Positions 28,901-37,938 of a DNA stretch of 64,000 nt are shown here, one piece after another (position 1 is the first letter of the stretch; every line of letters begins with the position of its first letter). Location of the stretch: positions 2,091,875 to 2,155,874 of the forward strand of contig NZ_KZ454939.1 in the NCBI RefSeq assembly GCF_002797355.1, given 5' to 3'. This stretch comes from Bacillus xiapuensis (GTDB lineage: Bacteria > Bacillota > Bacilli > Bacillales > Domibacillaceae). The notes under the pieces were generated by a model. It had not been told where the DNA came from and did no database searches. It saw nothing but the letters and a program-made list of their open reading frames with translations. The position numbers and the translations under genes were made by a program.

Positions 28901-29036
28901 ATAAAGCAGGATATGAAACATCCGGCATTATCTCTTTTGAAATGGTGCGGGAAGATAATATCCCTCCACCTAAGATCAGCAAGCATAATAAAAAAACAGC
29001 AACTCCGTTTTTTATACTCCACTTCGTTAAAAACAT
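25986..29036 (-). CDS. swrC: RND-family efflux transporter, SwrC/AcrB-like
   Basis: 1016 residues. Twelve membrane segments in two halves (first at residues 10-30; clusters near 335-480, 515-535 and 840-1000), with two large extracytoplasmic loops. The TM4 charged pair region reads GRIVDDGIVVIENI, and the second half has VVTNAVVLLDRVETNRKEG. Gram-positive RND pumps of this group act as proton-driven exporters of lipopeptides and antimicrobials; SwrC of B. subtilis exports surfactin. The symbol is by family resemblance, not proven orthology. It is downstream of a two-component system, and a pair of direct repeats lies just upstream. Confidence 0.85.
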   Translation of the reverse strand: MFLTKWSIKNGVAVFLLCLLILGGGILSSRTISKEIMPDVSYPALFVQMTTPGGTSAEENEENITKPFEERLEASEDTKSITSTTSSQMITFIVEYPYGTDLDKSSAKLETLISGLALPEYTDHNILTTDSMMNTILQFAIASDRQEELQESLNETIIPEMKKIAGIANININGELKKQWMIEVDEKKAKEHGLTLEAVKQSLESTNKSLSVGTIENDGATIPVDLTPQVRSIEQLKQLKVSAQLPPGTAAKPVALGDIAKIEMKEEEQETSRYNGKPAFVIDVTKEKSGNTVEITKAIHKVIDKYKEKEKFEVYPIMDFGNEIETSISKLVKEGLFGALFTVIVIALFLRSFRATIISIISLPVSIFVTIFIFEKMGYSLNVMTLGGLAVAIGRIVDDGIVVIENIDRWLKEKGDQLPKKEIAEKATKEVMKAVGSSTIVTCIVFLPIVFVSGYTGEQFRPFSLAVVFSIIASYLVAIMLIPMLGSVFLKKKAKKERESKLLQFYEKCLRGALKRKWLVIIASIMLLVGSFALVPMMGFSLMPSESGTSMKVGMTLPVQATLDETNAASEKIESYLQERKEVDYSSAEVGQSLDQMNMQKKDNQALFIVKLKKGYQADSLLKEFKGDLEKEVPKAEITVEDFSPVGGAPGGNEINVELYGDNFAALKKASGMVEEELKKNDDLKNIRNEMTSALTKWEVEINEEGRQANVNSQQILSAVQERLLPVQLLDYEIQDELYQLTLAYNQKISTKEQLLNLKVPTGNGEKPLKEVAEVKEVKTPQEIKHEGGKALAKVTATVKGQNVLEMSQKIEKEMKELSFPEGVTLKTGGANEEINKEFTNIISAMLMAIGLVFIVLCATFQGIWTPVVILTSILFVPIGSFSLLLATGQPLSLSSMIGLLMLIGVVVTNAVVLLDRVETNRKEGMDITEALVEAGKVRLRPIVMTAVATICALIPLALSSDTESVSAALISKGLAITVIGGLTTSTLLTLIVVPSIYKAVKRERKNKNRDMQRSA

Positions 29037-29086
29037 TAGGTCAAATCCTCCTCCATAGGTTAAGTTCTCTATTACTTTAGCAGGTT

Positions 29087-29106
29087 AATATGAACTCAAT
29101 ATGAAC
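29087..29106 (-). promoter_or_regulatory. Direct-repeat operator in front of the RND pump
   Basis: AATATGAAC at 29087-29095 and again at 29098-29106, an 11-bp period typical of OmpR-family regulator sites. The same repeated motif occurs at 31201-31221 before the regulator gene. The distance to the pump start codon is about 50 bp. Confidence 0.7.
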
Positions 29107-29122
29107 AAATGGAGGGATTTTT

Positions 29123-30484
29123 TCAATTTTTATCCACGAAAGATGGCAAGTGGACAATAAAGCTGCTGCCTTTTCCTATCTTGCTGTAAATTTCGATTTC
29201 TCCTTTGTGCAGGTCGACGATCTTTTTGACAATTGATAGACCAATGCCGTTGCTTGTCTTTTCTGTTCTGGAGCTGTCTGCCCGGTAAAAGCGTTCAAAG
29301 ATCCTTCGCTGGTCCGCTTTAGCGATGCCTAAGCCGGTATCCTCCACACCAACCAAAATGGTCTCTCCTTTTTGTTTCAGCCACACTTTGATCTTTCCGC
29401 CTTGCTGATTGTATTTAATGCTGTTTTGCAATAGATTGCACCAGACTTGATAAAGAAGATCACGGTCTGCTTGAATGACTGTCTGGGGCAGCGTCAAATC
29501 AAGCTCCAGCTCTTTCTCCGACCACTGAGGTTCCATCGTTACAATCAGTTCCCGTATTTGCTCATCCAGAGAGTAAGAGGTCGGGTGAAAAGGATGCTTC
29601 TCTGATTCCAATGAGGAGAGGCTGAGCAAATTATGGCAAAGCCGGGATAAGCGCTCGCTTTCCTGTTCGATGATTTCACTGTACTCCAGCCGCTCTGCCT
29701 TTGATATCTCAGGTGATTTCAGCGCTTTGGAAAACCCTCGGATGGATGTTAGCGGCGACTGAATTTCATGGGAAACATCCGAAATAAAATGCCTGCGCAT
29801 TTCTTCCAGCTTGCTTAAATCCTCCGCCATCGCATCGATACTCCTCGAAAGCATGCCAATTTCATCTTTGCGTGTAGAATGCAATTGAATATTAAATTGC
29901 CCTTTTGCCAGCTGCTTTGTAACGGCTGTCATCTCAGTCAGCGGCTGCACAATATACCGTGAAACGATGAGAATTAACCCCACGCCGATCACTAGTGAAG
30001 CACTGATTCCAAGATACAATGACTTATACAACTCCTGTTCCAGCCGCTGATCATCAAAGTAAATAAAAACCGCATAGTTCCCATCATCCATTGTAAAGGG
30101 TAACCCAATGACCATATAGCCAAAAGCATTGTTATTCCCTTTATAAGTCTGCCCCTGCTTCACCTTATTAACGGCCTCTTTGGAAATGTCAATGATTTTG
30201 TTTTTGGAATGGCCGTACACATGAATTTGCCCGCTGGGATCGTACAGCTGAAAACGCATATAAAGCGCTTCATATAAACGGTCATAAGTCGCCTTGAACC
30301 TCTCCTTATCCGTCGCCTTTCGGTAAAATTCAACAAAACCTTTTCCATGATTCAGTATCTGCTCTTCCTCATCAGCGCCATAGCTCTTATCAAGCAGGGA
30401 GTACACCGTCATGACTCCCGCGCCCAGACTGAGGATGAATATCAGCATATATATGAGGATTATTCGCGTGTAAAGTGTCTTCAT
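29123..30484 (-). CDS. Two-component sensor histidine kinase
   Basis: 453 residues. N-terminal membrane segment (LYTRIILIYMLIFILSLGAGV), an extracellular sensor region of about 130 residues, and a second membrane segment (SLYLGISASLVIGVGLILIV). Then comes HAMP (RYIVQPLTEMTAVTKQLAKG) and HisKA with the phospho-acceptor in SDVSHEIQSPLTSIRGFSK. The ATPase has N box NLLQNSIKYN, G1 VEDTGLGIA and G2 SNGIGLSIVKK. The HEIQSPL variant recalls the HssS/YvrG group. Its start overlaps the regulator stop by 4 bp. The signal is unknown; the gene context suggests membrane or envelope stress. Confidence 0.9.
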   Translation of the reverse strand: MKTLYTRIILIYMLIFILSLGAGVMTVYSLLDKSYGADEEEQILNHGKGFVEFYRKATDKERFKATYDRLYEALYMRFQLYDPSGQIHVYGHSKNKIIDISKEAVNKVKQGQTYKGNNNAFGYMVIGLPFTMDDGNYAVFIYFDDQRLEQELYKSLYLGISASLVIGVGLILIVSRYIVQPLTEMTAVTKQLAKGQFNIQLHSTRKDEIGMLSRSIDAMAEDLSKLEEMRRHFISDVSHEIQSPLTSIRGFSKALKSPEISKAERLEYSEIIEQESERLSRLCHNLLSLSSLESEKHPFHPTSYSLDEQIRELIVTMEPQWSEKELELDLTLPQTVIQADRDLLYQVWCNLLQNSIKYNQQGGKIKVWLKQKGETILVGVEDTGLGIAKADQRRIFERFYRADSSRTEKTSNGIGLSIVKKIVDLHKGEIEIYSKIGKGSSFIVHLPSFVDKN

Positions 30485-31155
30485 CCGTTCACTTCTAAGC
30501 GGTAGCCGAGTCCGCGAACAGTCACGATTTCCACCTGTTCATCAAACGGACGTATGCGCTGGCGGATACGTTTAATATGAACATCTACCGTCCGCTCATC
30601 TCCCTCATAATCCATGCCCCAAATCTGTTCGATTAGCTGAGCGCGGGTAAAGATTTTTCCAGGATAGCTGGCTAGCCTATGCAATAAAGCAAATTCTTTT
30701 TGCGGCAATATAATGGATTGGCCGCCGCAGGAAATTGACAGCGCCAGCTTATCCAGCAGCACTTCACCAAGATGAAGCTGATGAGACCAAGCAATCCGGT
30801 ACCTTCTTAAGAGAGCTTTCACCCTCATCACCAGCTCCATCGGGTCAAAGGGCTTGACGATATAATCATCCGCCCCGCATTGAAATCCGATTAATTTGTC
30901 CGCTCTTTCTCCTTTGGCTGTTACCATTAAGATCGGAACCTCGGAAAAAATCCGCACTTGTTTGCACACTTCCACGCCGTCCATTTTCGGCATCATTAAA
31001 TCAAGCACCAATAATTCAGGCTGGCATTCATACATCTTATTTAGCGCTTCTTCTCCATCATATGCTTGAATGACATCGAATCCCTCTGGCTTTAAGTAAA
31101 TGCTTAACAGCCTTTGGATGTGCGGATCATCCTCTGCTACAAGAATACGCACCAT
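30481..31155 (-). CDS. OmpR-family response regulator
   Basis: 224 residues from the ATG at 31155, chosen because GGAGGG lies 6 bp before it and the receiver begins at once with MVRILVAEDDPHIQRLL. Receiver: acidic pair EDD, phospho-acceptor Asp in ELLVLDLMMPKMDG, Thr in MVTAKGE, Lys in YIVKPFDP. C-terminal winged helix: LPQKEFALLHRLASYPGKIF, RAQLIEQIWG, RTVDVHIKRIRQRI, VRGLGYRLE. It likely activates its own operon and the pump through the two direct-repeat sites. Confidence 0.93.
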   Translation of the reverse strand: MVRILVAEDDPHIQRLLSIYLKPEGFDVIQAYDGEEALNKMYECQPELLVLDLMMPKMDGVEVCKQVRIFSEVPILMVTAKGERADKLIGFQCGADDYIVKPFDPMELVMRVKALLRRYRIAWSHQLHLGEVLLDKLALSISCGGQSIILPQKEFALLHRLASYPGKIFTRAQLIEQIWGMDYEGDERTVDVHIKRIRQRIRPFDEQVEIVTVRGLGYRLEVNG

Positions 31156-31200
31156 GTCCATCCCTCCAACTGCTTTTCTCTCTCTTTTATCATAGCGCAT

Positions 31201-31221
31201 AAATATGAACCAAATATGAAC
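31201..31221 (-). promoter_or_regulatory. Direct-repeat operator in front of the response regulator
   Basis: AAATATGAAC at 31201-31210 and 31212-31221, perfect 10-bp repeats at an 11-bp period. A possible -10 (TATGAT on the minus strand, about 31190-31195) lies just downstream without a good -35, as at activator-dependent promoters. Confidence 0.7.
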
Positions 31222-31271
31222 ATTTTCTCAATTTTTTAAAGTATAGGCGCTTTCTTACAAAAGTCAAGTCA

Positions 31272-31305
31272 GAAAAAGGCTGCTCTCCTTGTTTCGAGAA
31301 CAGCC
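31272..31305 (-). terminator. Terminator after the mutS2-yshE-small peptide unit
   Basis: AGGCTGTTCTC … GAGAGCAGCCT stem followed by TTTTTTC on the minus strand. Confidence 0.8.
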
Positions 31306-31340
31306 TGATCCAGCATGGTTCTATAAAGCCGACGAATTGC

Positions 31341-31424
31341 CTAGGCAAAAAACATCATATAGATCATTCCGATGGCAAGAAAAACGCCGCACAGCACAAA
31401 CAGTACTTTAGCTAATGTTTTCAT
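31341..31424 (-). CDS. 27-residue hydrophobic membrane peptide
   Basis: ATG at 31424 with AAGGAG 11 bp upstream. The peptide is MKTLAKVLFVLCGVFLAIGM followed by IYMMFFA: a short basic start and a single membrane span of about 20 residues. It starts 18 bp after yshE, so it should be in the same mRNA, and is followed by the operon terminator. I do not recognise it. A chance frame cannot be excluded, but ribosome site, position and single-span design support a real small protein. Confidence 0.5.
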   Translation of the reverse strand: MKTLAKVLFVLCGVFLAIGMIYMMFFA

Positions 31425-31442
31425 AATCAGATGAACTCCTTG

Positions 31443-31850
31443 TTATAGTAAAGCCGAGCCAATGACATAGGACAAGCCGATGGAAATAACCATGGAGATA
31501 AAACCGACCGCGCGATTATCATTTTGAATCTCATCGTCAATTTTAAAATGAGGGGTTAGAAACTCAAAGATAAAGTAGCCGATGAGCAAGAGAGTAAAGC
31601 CGTATACCCCCCATCCCACCATCGTCATCACCTTGTCATTATGCAGGATCGAATGGCGAAAGATATTCGCAATACCAAATATTTTCCCTCCGGTCGCCAT
31701 GGCGACCGCCATGTTGCCGTTTTTAATTTCTTCCCAATTTCGGTACTTTGTCACCAGTTCAAAGATAGCTAAAAAAAGAATGACACAAACAATCACTACA
31801 CTGTAGTAACCGGCTAGCTGAACGAAATTATTTTCCCAGAATCGGTTCAT
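31443..31850 (-). CDS. yshE: DUF350 membrane protein YshE
   Basis: 135 residues from the ATG at 31850, behind GAAGGAG. Four membrane segments in two similar halves (YYSVVIVCVILFLAIFELV, VGWGVYGFTLLLIGYFIFEF, AVGFISMVISIGLSYVIGSA). The DUF350 family has no settled function. The ribosome site lies inside the mutS2 3' end region, so the two are co-transcribed; yshE also follows mutSB in B. subtilis. Confidence 0.85.
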   Translation of the reverse strand: MNRFWENNFVQLAGYYSVVIVCVILFLAIFELVTKYRNWEEIKNGNMAVAMATGGKIFGIANIFRHSILHNDKVMTMVGWGVYGFTLLLIGYFIFEFLTPHFKIDDEIQNDNRAVGFISMVISIGLSYVIGSALL

Positions 31851-31873
31851 CCCATTTGCTCCTTCGTCTGTAA

Positions 31874-34237
31874 TCACTTAAATTCTACAACGGTCACTCC
31901 GCTGCCGCCTTCTCCAGCTTCACCGAAGCGTATTCGCTTAACCGACCGATGGTTTTTCAAGTATTCTTGCACTCCTTGTCTTAAGGCGCCGGTTCCTTTG
32001 CCGTGAATAATGGATACACGCGAGTACCCGGCCAGCAAAGCATCATCAATATACTTCTCGACCTTCAGCAGCGCATCCTCAAAACGCTCTCCGCGAAGAT
32101 CAAGCTCGAGAGAAACATGGTAGTCTTTTCCGCGAATTGTTGCCAGCGGCTTAGGTTCTGGCTTTTTCTCTGCTTTCACCCACTGTAAATCCGATTCTTT
32201 CACTTTCATTTTGATAATCCCCATCTGTACTTGCCACTCGCCGTCTCCGCTTTTTTCAATAAGGTGACCTTTTTGACCAAGGCTCAGCACTTTCACCTCA
32301 TCACCAGGCTTTAATGTCCTTCCGTCAGCCGCTTTTTTCTGCTTCTTCGGCGTCTGTGATTCCGGAGCGGCTGCTGAGAGCCGGCGCTTCGCCTCAATTA
32401 ATTCATGCTCTTTAATGCCCGCTCGCTTTTCGAGCTGCATCTTGCGCAAATCCTTAATCACTTCTTCCGCTTCGGCTTTCGCTTGTTCAACAATCGCTGC
32501 CGCCTTTTGACGCGCTTTCTCAGTCAGCTCCTCTTCATGCGCATAGAATTCCTGCATTTTCTTTTGCATTTCCTGATGAAGCTTCTCGGCCGTTTTTAAA
32601 TAATCCCGCGCTTCTTTTTCTTCTTCTTCCGCCATCTTCCGGCTCCGTTCAAGGGAAGCAATCATTTGATCAACTTCATTTGTATCCGTGCCAACCAGCT
32701 TGCGCGCTTGCTGAATGATGCCCGTATCCAGCCCGAGGCGCTGCGAAATTTCAAAAGCGTTGCTGCGTCCGGGTACCCCGATCAATAAGCGGTATGTCGG
32801 GCTTAATGATTCTACATCAAATTCCATGCTGGCATTGATGACCCCTTCCCGGTTATAGCCGTAGGCCTTTAATTCCGGATAGTGGGTCGTTGCAATCATG
32901 CGGGCACCGCGGCGGCGCACCTCATCGAGAATGGAGATTGCCAGCGCTGCCCCTTCCTGCGGATCAGTTCCTGCTCCCAATTCATCGAACAGCACGAGAG
33001 AATCATGGTCAACTTGCTTTAAAATGTCTACAATATTCACCATATGCGAAGAAAAGGTACTTAAGCTTTGTTCAATCGATTGTTCATCCCCAATATCTGC
33101 ATAAACCGACTGGAACACAGCAGTTTCCGACCCGTCCTGCGCGGGAATCTGCAGTCCGGACTGTGCCATCAAAGTAATTAATCCAACCGTTTTTAACGTG
33201 ACGGTCTTTCCTCCGGTGTTAGGTCCGGTGATGACAATCGTGCTGTAATCTTTGCCCAGCTCAATGTCACTTGGCACCGCTTCATCAACTGGCAAAAGCG
33301 GATGGCGCGCCTTGCGCAGACGGATGCAGCCATTAGGGTTGACAGCTGGTTTCGATCCCTTCATCGCCTTTCCGTACTTGGCCTTTGTAAACATGAAATC
33401 CAGTTCGCCAAGCAGATCCGTTAACCGGTACAGCTCTTCTCCATGAAGCTCTACTTCCGCCGTTAGCTCGGTGAAAATCCGTTCAATTTCCAATTGCTCT
33501 TTCAGCTTTAGCTCGCGCACTTGATTGTTCATTTCTACGATGGATTCCGGCTCGATAAACAGCGTTTGGCCGGAGGAAGATTGGTCGTGAACAATCCCGC
33601 CATAATGGCCCCGGTATTCTTGCTTTACCGGGAGCACATAACGGTCATTGCGAATGGTGATGATCGCATCGGACAGCATTGTTTGCGCGTTTTTCCCGCG
33701 GATCAGGCTCTCCAGCTTGCTGCGGATCCGGCTTTCATTGGATCGCAGCTGCTGGCGAACATGCCGCAGGGCCGCGCTTGCTGAATCAAGGACGCCGCCG
33801 TGTTCATCTACCGTGTGCTTAATCCGGTGTTCAAGCGGCGTCAGCACCGGCATACTTTCTGCTTTTACTTCCAGAATCGGCAGCTGTTCTCCGTCTTCCA
33901 GCAGCCCGGTGATAAAGTTTTTCATCAGCCGTCCCGCAGAAATTGTGCTGGCAATCTGTACGAATTCCATCCCATTTAACATGCCACCAATCTGCGAGCG
34001 CTTCACATGCGGACGAATATTATAAATGCCTCCAAGCGGTGCATGTCCTTTGATGCGAAGCACTTGAACCGCTTCATCCGTTTCTTCCTGCAAACGGACC
34101 ACTTCTTCATAAGCAAGAGCTGGCTTTAATGATTCCGCTTGTTCTCTCCCCAAGGAGGAGGCCGCATGTTCAGCCAGCTGACGCTTAATCTTGTCAAACT
34201 CAAGAGTCTCTAATACTTTTTTATTCACTGGAAACAT
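31874..34237 (-). CDS. mutS2: Endonuclease MutS2
   Basis: 787 residues. MutS-type lever and clamp region, ATPase with Walker [18 protein letters not shown], Walker [17 protein letters not shown] and [15 protein letters not shown] long coiled coil lies at about 520-640, with a KOW-like segment ([20 protein letters not shown]). The C-terminal Smr nuclease domain carries [12 protein letters not shown] and [14 protein letters not shown]. It suppresses homologous recombination, and in B. subtilis MutS2 also acts on collided ribosomes. It follows polX by 10 bp. Confidence 0.96.
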   Translation of the reverse strand: MFPVNKKVLETLEFDKIKRQLAEHAASSLGREQAESLKPALAYEEVVRLQEETDEAVQVLRIKGHAPLGGIYNIRPHVKRSQIGGMLNGMEFVQIASTISAGRLMKNFITGLLEDGEQLPILEVKAESMPVLTPLEHRIKHTVDEHGGVLDSASAALRHVRQQLRSNESRIRSKLESLIRGKNAQTMLSDAIITIRNDRYVLPVKQEYRGHYGGIVHDQSSSGQTLFIEPESIVEMNNQVRELKLKEQLEIERIFTELTAEVELHGEELYRLTDLLGELDFMFTKAKYGKAMKGSKPAVNPNGCIRLRKARHPLLPVDEAVPSDIELGKDYSTIVITGPNTGGKTVTLKTVGLITLMAQSGLQIPAQDGSETAVFQSVYADIGDEQSIEQSLSTFSSHMVNIVDILKQVDHDSLVLFDELGAGTDPQEGAALAISILDEVRRRGARMIATTHYPELKAYGYNREGVINASMEFDVESLSPTYRLLIGVPGRSNAFEISQRLGLDTGIIQQARKLVGTDTNEVDQMIASLERSRKMAEEEEKEARDYLKTAEKLHQEMQKKMQEFYAHEEELTEKARQKAAAIVEQAKAEAEEVIKDLRKMQLEKRAGIKEHELIEAKRRLSAAAPESQTPKKQKKAADGRTLKPGDEVKVLSLGQKGHLIEKSGDGEWQVQMGIIKMKVKESDLQWVKAEKKPEPKPLATIRGKDYHVSLELDLRGERFEDALLKVEKYIDDALLAGYSRVSIIHGKGTGALRQGVQEYLKNHRSVKRIRFGEAGEGGSGVTVVEFK

Positions 34238-34247
34238 TTCCTCCCAA

Positions 34248-35954
34248 TTATCTATTTAAAAAAGCAAAAAATTGGTCTTTGCTGTAGGTGTTCAGTACCG
34301 TTTCTGAACGAAGCCAGCCTTTTCTGGCGGCCTTTGCCCCAATGTTCATAAAGCTGAGATGTTCAATGGCATGAGCATCCGTATTAATCATGACCTTCAC
34401 TCCGGCTTCCTGCGCTTGGCGAAGATGCTCGGCAGATAAATCAAGCCGCTGCGGATTGGCATTCAATTCAAGAGCAGTGCCGGTTTCTTTCGCCAATTGA
34501 ATGAGCGCGGGCATATCCACATCATAGCCGCTGCGTCGGCCGATAAGTCTTCCCGTCGGATGGGCAATCAAGTCCACATGAGGATTGCTTAATGCCGTTT
34601 TTAAACGCTCCATGATCGTTTCGCAAGGCTGCGAAAAGCTGGAATGAATCGAGGCGATAACAAAGTCCAGTTCGCTCAGCAGCTCGTCATCATAATCCAG
34701 TGTTCCATCAGGCAGGATGTCCATTTCAATCCCCGATAAAATTTCAATATCGCGATATTTTTCATTTAAACGGCGAATTTCTTTATTTTGTTTTAGAAGC
34801 CGGTCAACGGATAAGCCGTTCGCAACTTTTAAAAAACGGGAATGATCGGTTATCGCCATATATTCATAGCCTTTCGCCCGGCAGGCTTCGATCATTTCTT
34901 CAATAGAATAGGCTCCATCCGACCAGGTAGTATGCATATGGAGATCTCCTTTAATATCACCGGCCTCCAGCAAGCTTCCTTCCTCCTGAAACGTCTCGAC
35001 CTCCGTGCCATCCTCCCTGATCTCAGGGGGAATCCAAGGCAGTCCAAAATGATGATAAAAGTCCGCCTCAGTTGAAAAGGTGCTAACCGCACCAGTTGCC
35101 GTCTTCTCGACACCGTATTCGCTTATTTTCTCTCCGCGTTCCTTCGCCAGCTGGCGCATCCGGACATTGTGATCTTTAGAACCTGTAAAGTGATGAAGCG
35201 TTGAAGCAAATTCCTCTGGCGCCACAATGCGAAAATCGACGGAGACATCCCACTCTCCTTCAACAATGACCGATACTTTCGTGTCGCCGGCCGCAATGAT
35301 TTCTTTCACACCAACAAGCTTCAGAAGCTGCTCCTTCACAGCGGCTGCTTCATTCGCAGCAATGATGAAATCTAGGTCTTTAATCGTCTCCCGCAGGCGC
35401 CGCAAACTGCCGGCCCGAGAAAACTGAAGCACGCCTCTCATAGCCGCCAGCTCTTTTTCAATTTTTTCAGCAACCGGCAGCATATAAGAAATCGGCAGGC
35501 GCTCCGGCCGCTTGCCCGCCTGAGCAATAGCCGCTAGGATTTTCTCCTCTGTTTTCGCACCAAAGCCGCTGAGCGCCCGCACACGCTGGTTCTCACAAGC
35601 CGCTTGAAGTTCCTCCATACTAGCCACACCTAATTCTTTATAAAGCTTGGCAATCTTTTTGCCGCCCAGCCCCGGCAGCTGTAACAGCGGAAGCAGTCCG
35701 GCCGGTACTTCATCCTGAAGCTCTTTTAATACTGAGGATTCGCCTGTCGACCGGTACTCTTCAATAACGGCGGCTGTGCCTTTTCCGATGCCTGCCAGCT
35801 TTGTAACATCCTCTATTTCCGCTAAACTGCGATCATCGTTTTCCAGCGCAGCGGCCGCCTTGCGAAACGCCGATATTTTAAAAGGATTGTCCCCTTTCAA
35901 TTCCATGTATAACGCTATTTCCTCCAGCAATTGGATGATGTTCTTCTTGTTCAT
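34248..35954 (-). CDS. polX: DNA polymerase X with PHP domain
   Basis: 568 residues. N-terminal helix-hairpin-helix domains ([30 protein letters not shown]). The family-X polymerase palm has catalytic acids in [13 protein letters not shown] and VSVDFRI. The C-terminal PHP phosphoesterase has metal motifs [35 protein letters not shown] and [10 protein letters not shown]. Gap filling and 3'-5' exonuclease activity in base excision repair are known for the Bacillus enzyme. Operon with mutS2. Confidence 0.96.
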   Translation of the reverse strand: MNKKNIIQLLEEIALYMELKGDNPFKISAFRKAAAALENDDRSLAEIEDVTKLAGIGKGTAAVIEEYRSTGESSVLKELQDEVPAGLLPLLQLPGLGGKKIAKLYKELGVASMEELQAACENQRVRALSGFGAKTEEKILAAIAQAGKRPERLPISYMLPVAEKIEKELAAMRGVLQFSRAGSLRRLRETIKDLDFIIAANEAAAVKEQLLKLVGVKEIIAAGDTKVSVIVEGEWDVSVDFRIVAPEEFASTLHHFTGSKDHNVRMRQLAKERGEKISEYGVEKTATGAVSTFSTEADFYHHFGLPWIPPEIREDGTEVETFQEEGSLLEAGDIKGDLHMHTTWSDGAYSIEEMIEACRAKGYEYMAITDHSRFLKVANGLSVDRLLKQNKEIRRLNEKYRDIEILSGIEMDILPDGTLDYDDELLSELDFVIASIHSSFSQPCETIMERLKTALSNPHVDLIAHPTGRLIGRRSGYDVDMPALIQLAKETGTALELNANPQRLDLSAEHLRQAQEAGVKVMINTDAHAIEHLSFMNIGAKAARKGWLRSETVLNTYSKDQFFAFLNR

Positions 35955-36037
35955 TGTCTAGGTCACCTAGCTTTCCAAATGACTTTCTTCCTTATATACT
36001 AGCAGAAAAGCTGCTCAAAATAAAAACTTCTCTTTTT

Positions 36038-36586
36038 TTAAAAAGAGAAGTTCTTCATACGGCTGAGCGGCTCAATATTCCGCAGTGCATCCGATAAGTA
36101 AGGAGTGCGGTGGATGATGTAATCGGCAACAAAGGATTGGCCTATCCATTCCTGTACACTGCTTTGCGGAAGCAGCGCGGCAAGATATAATAAAACAAAC
36201 AAAACGAGATATATTTCCGCAAATCCAAGAACTCCCCCAAATATCTTGTTCACTTCCCTTATAATAGGGATGTGAGCAATGATATTCACGAAGGAGGCAA
36301 TGATGGATAGGGCGATTTTGACGATGATAAATAGAAGGATAAAGGCAATTGCGCTATAATAAAAGGATTCAAAGCCCGCCGCGCCCATATGAAAAGATTG
36401 GATGCTTTCCATAGGGGGCATCGGTATCCATTGCTCAAGCAGCGGCGCAACTTGCTTGCGCAGCGCAAACGCTGCGATCAAAGCAATAACGGAGCTTGCC
36501 ATGTGGAAAAATTGTAAAATAAATCCTCGTTTTAAGCCAATTATAATGCCTGCAAGGAGCAAAAGCAGTAAAATGATCGTAAGCAT
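36038..36586 (-). CDS. cvpA: CvpA-family membrane protein (YshB)
   Basis: 182 residues from the ATG at 36586, 9 bp after AAAGGA. Four membrane segments (TIILLLLLLAGIIIGLKRGF, VIALIAAFALRKQ, IAFILLFIIVKIALSIIASF, LGFAEIYLVLFVLLYLAALL), with the conserved GLKRGF after the first. CvpA is linked to colicin V production in E. coli; its role in Bacillus is unclear. The alternative TTG at 36595 overlaps the zapA stop. Follows zapA directly. Confidence 0.85.
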   Translation of the reverse strand: MLTIILLLLLLAGIIIGLKRGFILQFFHMASSVIALIAAFALRKQVAPLLEQWIPMPPMESIQSFHMGAAGFESFYYSAIAFILLFIIVKIALSIIASFVNIIAHIPIIREVNKIFGGVLGFAEIYLVLFVLLYLAALLPQSSVQEWIGQSFVADYIIHRTPYLSDALRNIEPLSRMKNFSF

Positions 36587-36591
36587 ATCGG

Positions 36592-36852
36592 TCAATCCTT
36601 TATTTGGTTTAGTTGTTTTTTCAACTGTTCCATTTCTTCTTGAAGCTTTACATATTCATGAACCGCATTCACCGCGGTTAATACAGCAATTTTATTCAAG
36701 TCCAGCACCGGATTCTTTACGCTGATTTCCCGCATTTTGTCATCGACCAGTTTGGCGACCATGCGGATATGGCTTTTCGATTCTGTCCCGACAATTGTAT
36801 AATGATGTCCATGTATCTCCACTGTGATACGGGTCTTTTCTTTGTCTGACAA
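36592..36852 (-). CDS. zapA: Cell division protein ZapA
   Basis: 86 residues from TTG at 36852, 8 bp after GGAGG; the upstream ATG overlaps the ribosome site itself, and the TTG gives the family length and the typical start [20 protein letters not shown]. Globular head [21 protein letters not shown], then a C-terminal coiled coil ([19 protein letters not shown]). Binds FtsZ and bundles protofilaments at the division ring. Divergent from rnhC. Confidence 0.92.
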   Translation of the reverse strand: MSDKEKTRITVEIHGHHYTIVGTESKSHIRMVAKLVDDKMREISVKNPVLDLNKIAVLTAVNAVHEYVKLQEEMEQLKKQLNQIKD

Positions 36853-36943
36853 TTGAATAGCCTCCATTCTTAAAGAATCCTAACTGTTATCATACCATGA
36901 GTGTTTCCGCATGAAAAGTCGAAAGTAAGAAGGAGAGTCTCCA

Positions 36944-37876
36944 TTGAGTCAAACTGTATTAAAAGTAACAAGCGCCGCTTTACAAAAAATGAAAACACAT
37001 TACGAATCCTACTCCAGCGGCAAGCTGCCCGCAGGAGCCGTTTTTGCCGCTAAAACCGCCCATTGCTCCATTACCGGCTACCGTTCCGGCAAGGTTTTAT
37101 TTCAAGGACAGCATGCTGCGGAGGAAGCGGCTAAGTGGCAAAGCGAAACCGCCGCAGCATCCCCTGCCAAGCAGAAGCAGCCAAAGGCCGCTTCCTTGCC
37201 GCTCGGATTTGCGTCGATGTCGGTGATCGGCAGCGATGAAGTCGGGACGGGCGATTACTTTGGACCGATCACAGTGACCGCGGCCTTTGTAAAAAAAGAG
37301 CAAATTGCCGAATTGCAAACGCTGGGTGTCCGCGATTCCAAGAACTTATCCGACTCGCAAATCATCCATCTCGCTAAGCAAATCGTCCGGATGATTCCAT
37401 ATAGCCTGCTGATCATCCATAACGAAAAATACAATCAGCTTAAGCAAAAGGGCATGTCTCAAGGAAAAATCAAAGCCCTGCTTCATAACCAAGCGCTTAT
37501 TAATTTACACCAGAAAATTCTTCCAGAACATCCCGATGCCGTGCTGATTGACCAATTTGCAGAAAAAAAGACGTATTACCGTTATTTACAGGATCAAAAA
37601 CAAATTTTTCAGGAAAAGGTGTTCTTCAGCACGAAGGGAGAGAGCGTCCATCTTGCGGTCGCCGCGGCTTCCATTATTGCCCGCTACGCATTTGTAAGGG
37701 AGATGGATAAGCTTTCAGAAGCGGCTGGCTTTGCCATCCCTAAAGGCGCCGGCAGCCAAGTGGATGCAGCTGCCGCCCGTCTGATCCGCGAAAAAGGGGA
37801 AACCGCCCTATGGCAGTATACTAAATATCATTTTGCCAATACGGAAAAAGCAAAAAAGCTTGTGAATAAAAAATAG
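36944..37876 (+). CDS. rnhC: Ribonuclease HIII
   Basis: 310 residues from a TTG start 7 bp after AAGGAGAG. The N-terminal TBP-like substrate-binding domain spans about residues 1-85. The nuclease core has IGSDEVGTGDYFGPITVTA (catalytic Asp and Glu), VRDSKNLSD, DQFAEKKTY and FSTKGESVHLAVAAASIIAR. Removes RNA from RNA-DNA hybrids. One of the rare plus-strand core genes, divergent from zapA as in B. subtilis. Confidence 0.96.
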   Translation: MSQTVLKVTSAALQKMKTHYESYSSGKLPAGAVFAAKTAHCSITGYRSGKVLFQGQHAAEEAAKWQSETAAASPAKQKQPKAASLPLGFASMSVIGSDEVGTGDYFGPITVTAAFVKKEQIAELQTLGVRDSKNLSDSQIIHLAKQIVRMIPYSLLIIHNEKYNQLKQKGMSQGKIKALLHNQALINLHQKILPEHPDAVLIDQFAEKKTYYRYLQDQKQIFQEKVFFSTKGESVHLAVAAASIIARYAFVREMDKLSEAAGFAIPKGAGSQVDAAAARLIREKGETALWQYTKYHFANTEKAKKLVNKK

Positions 37877-37904
37877 CCAGCAGGCTCCATGCAGTGAGCG
37901 AGAA

Positions 37905-37936
37905 AGAGGCCGATCCTCGGCGGATCGGCCTCTTTT
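37905..37936. terminator. Bidirectional terminator between rnhC and the chemoreceptor gene
   Basis: AGAGGCCGATCC … GGATCGGCCTCT stem with a TTTT run on the plus strand, between convergent genes. Confidence 0.85.
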
Positions 37937-37938
37937 CT

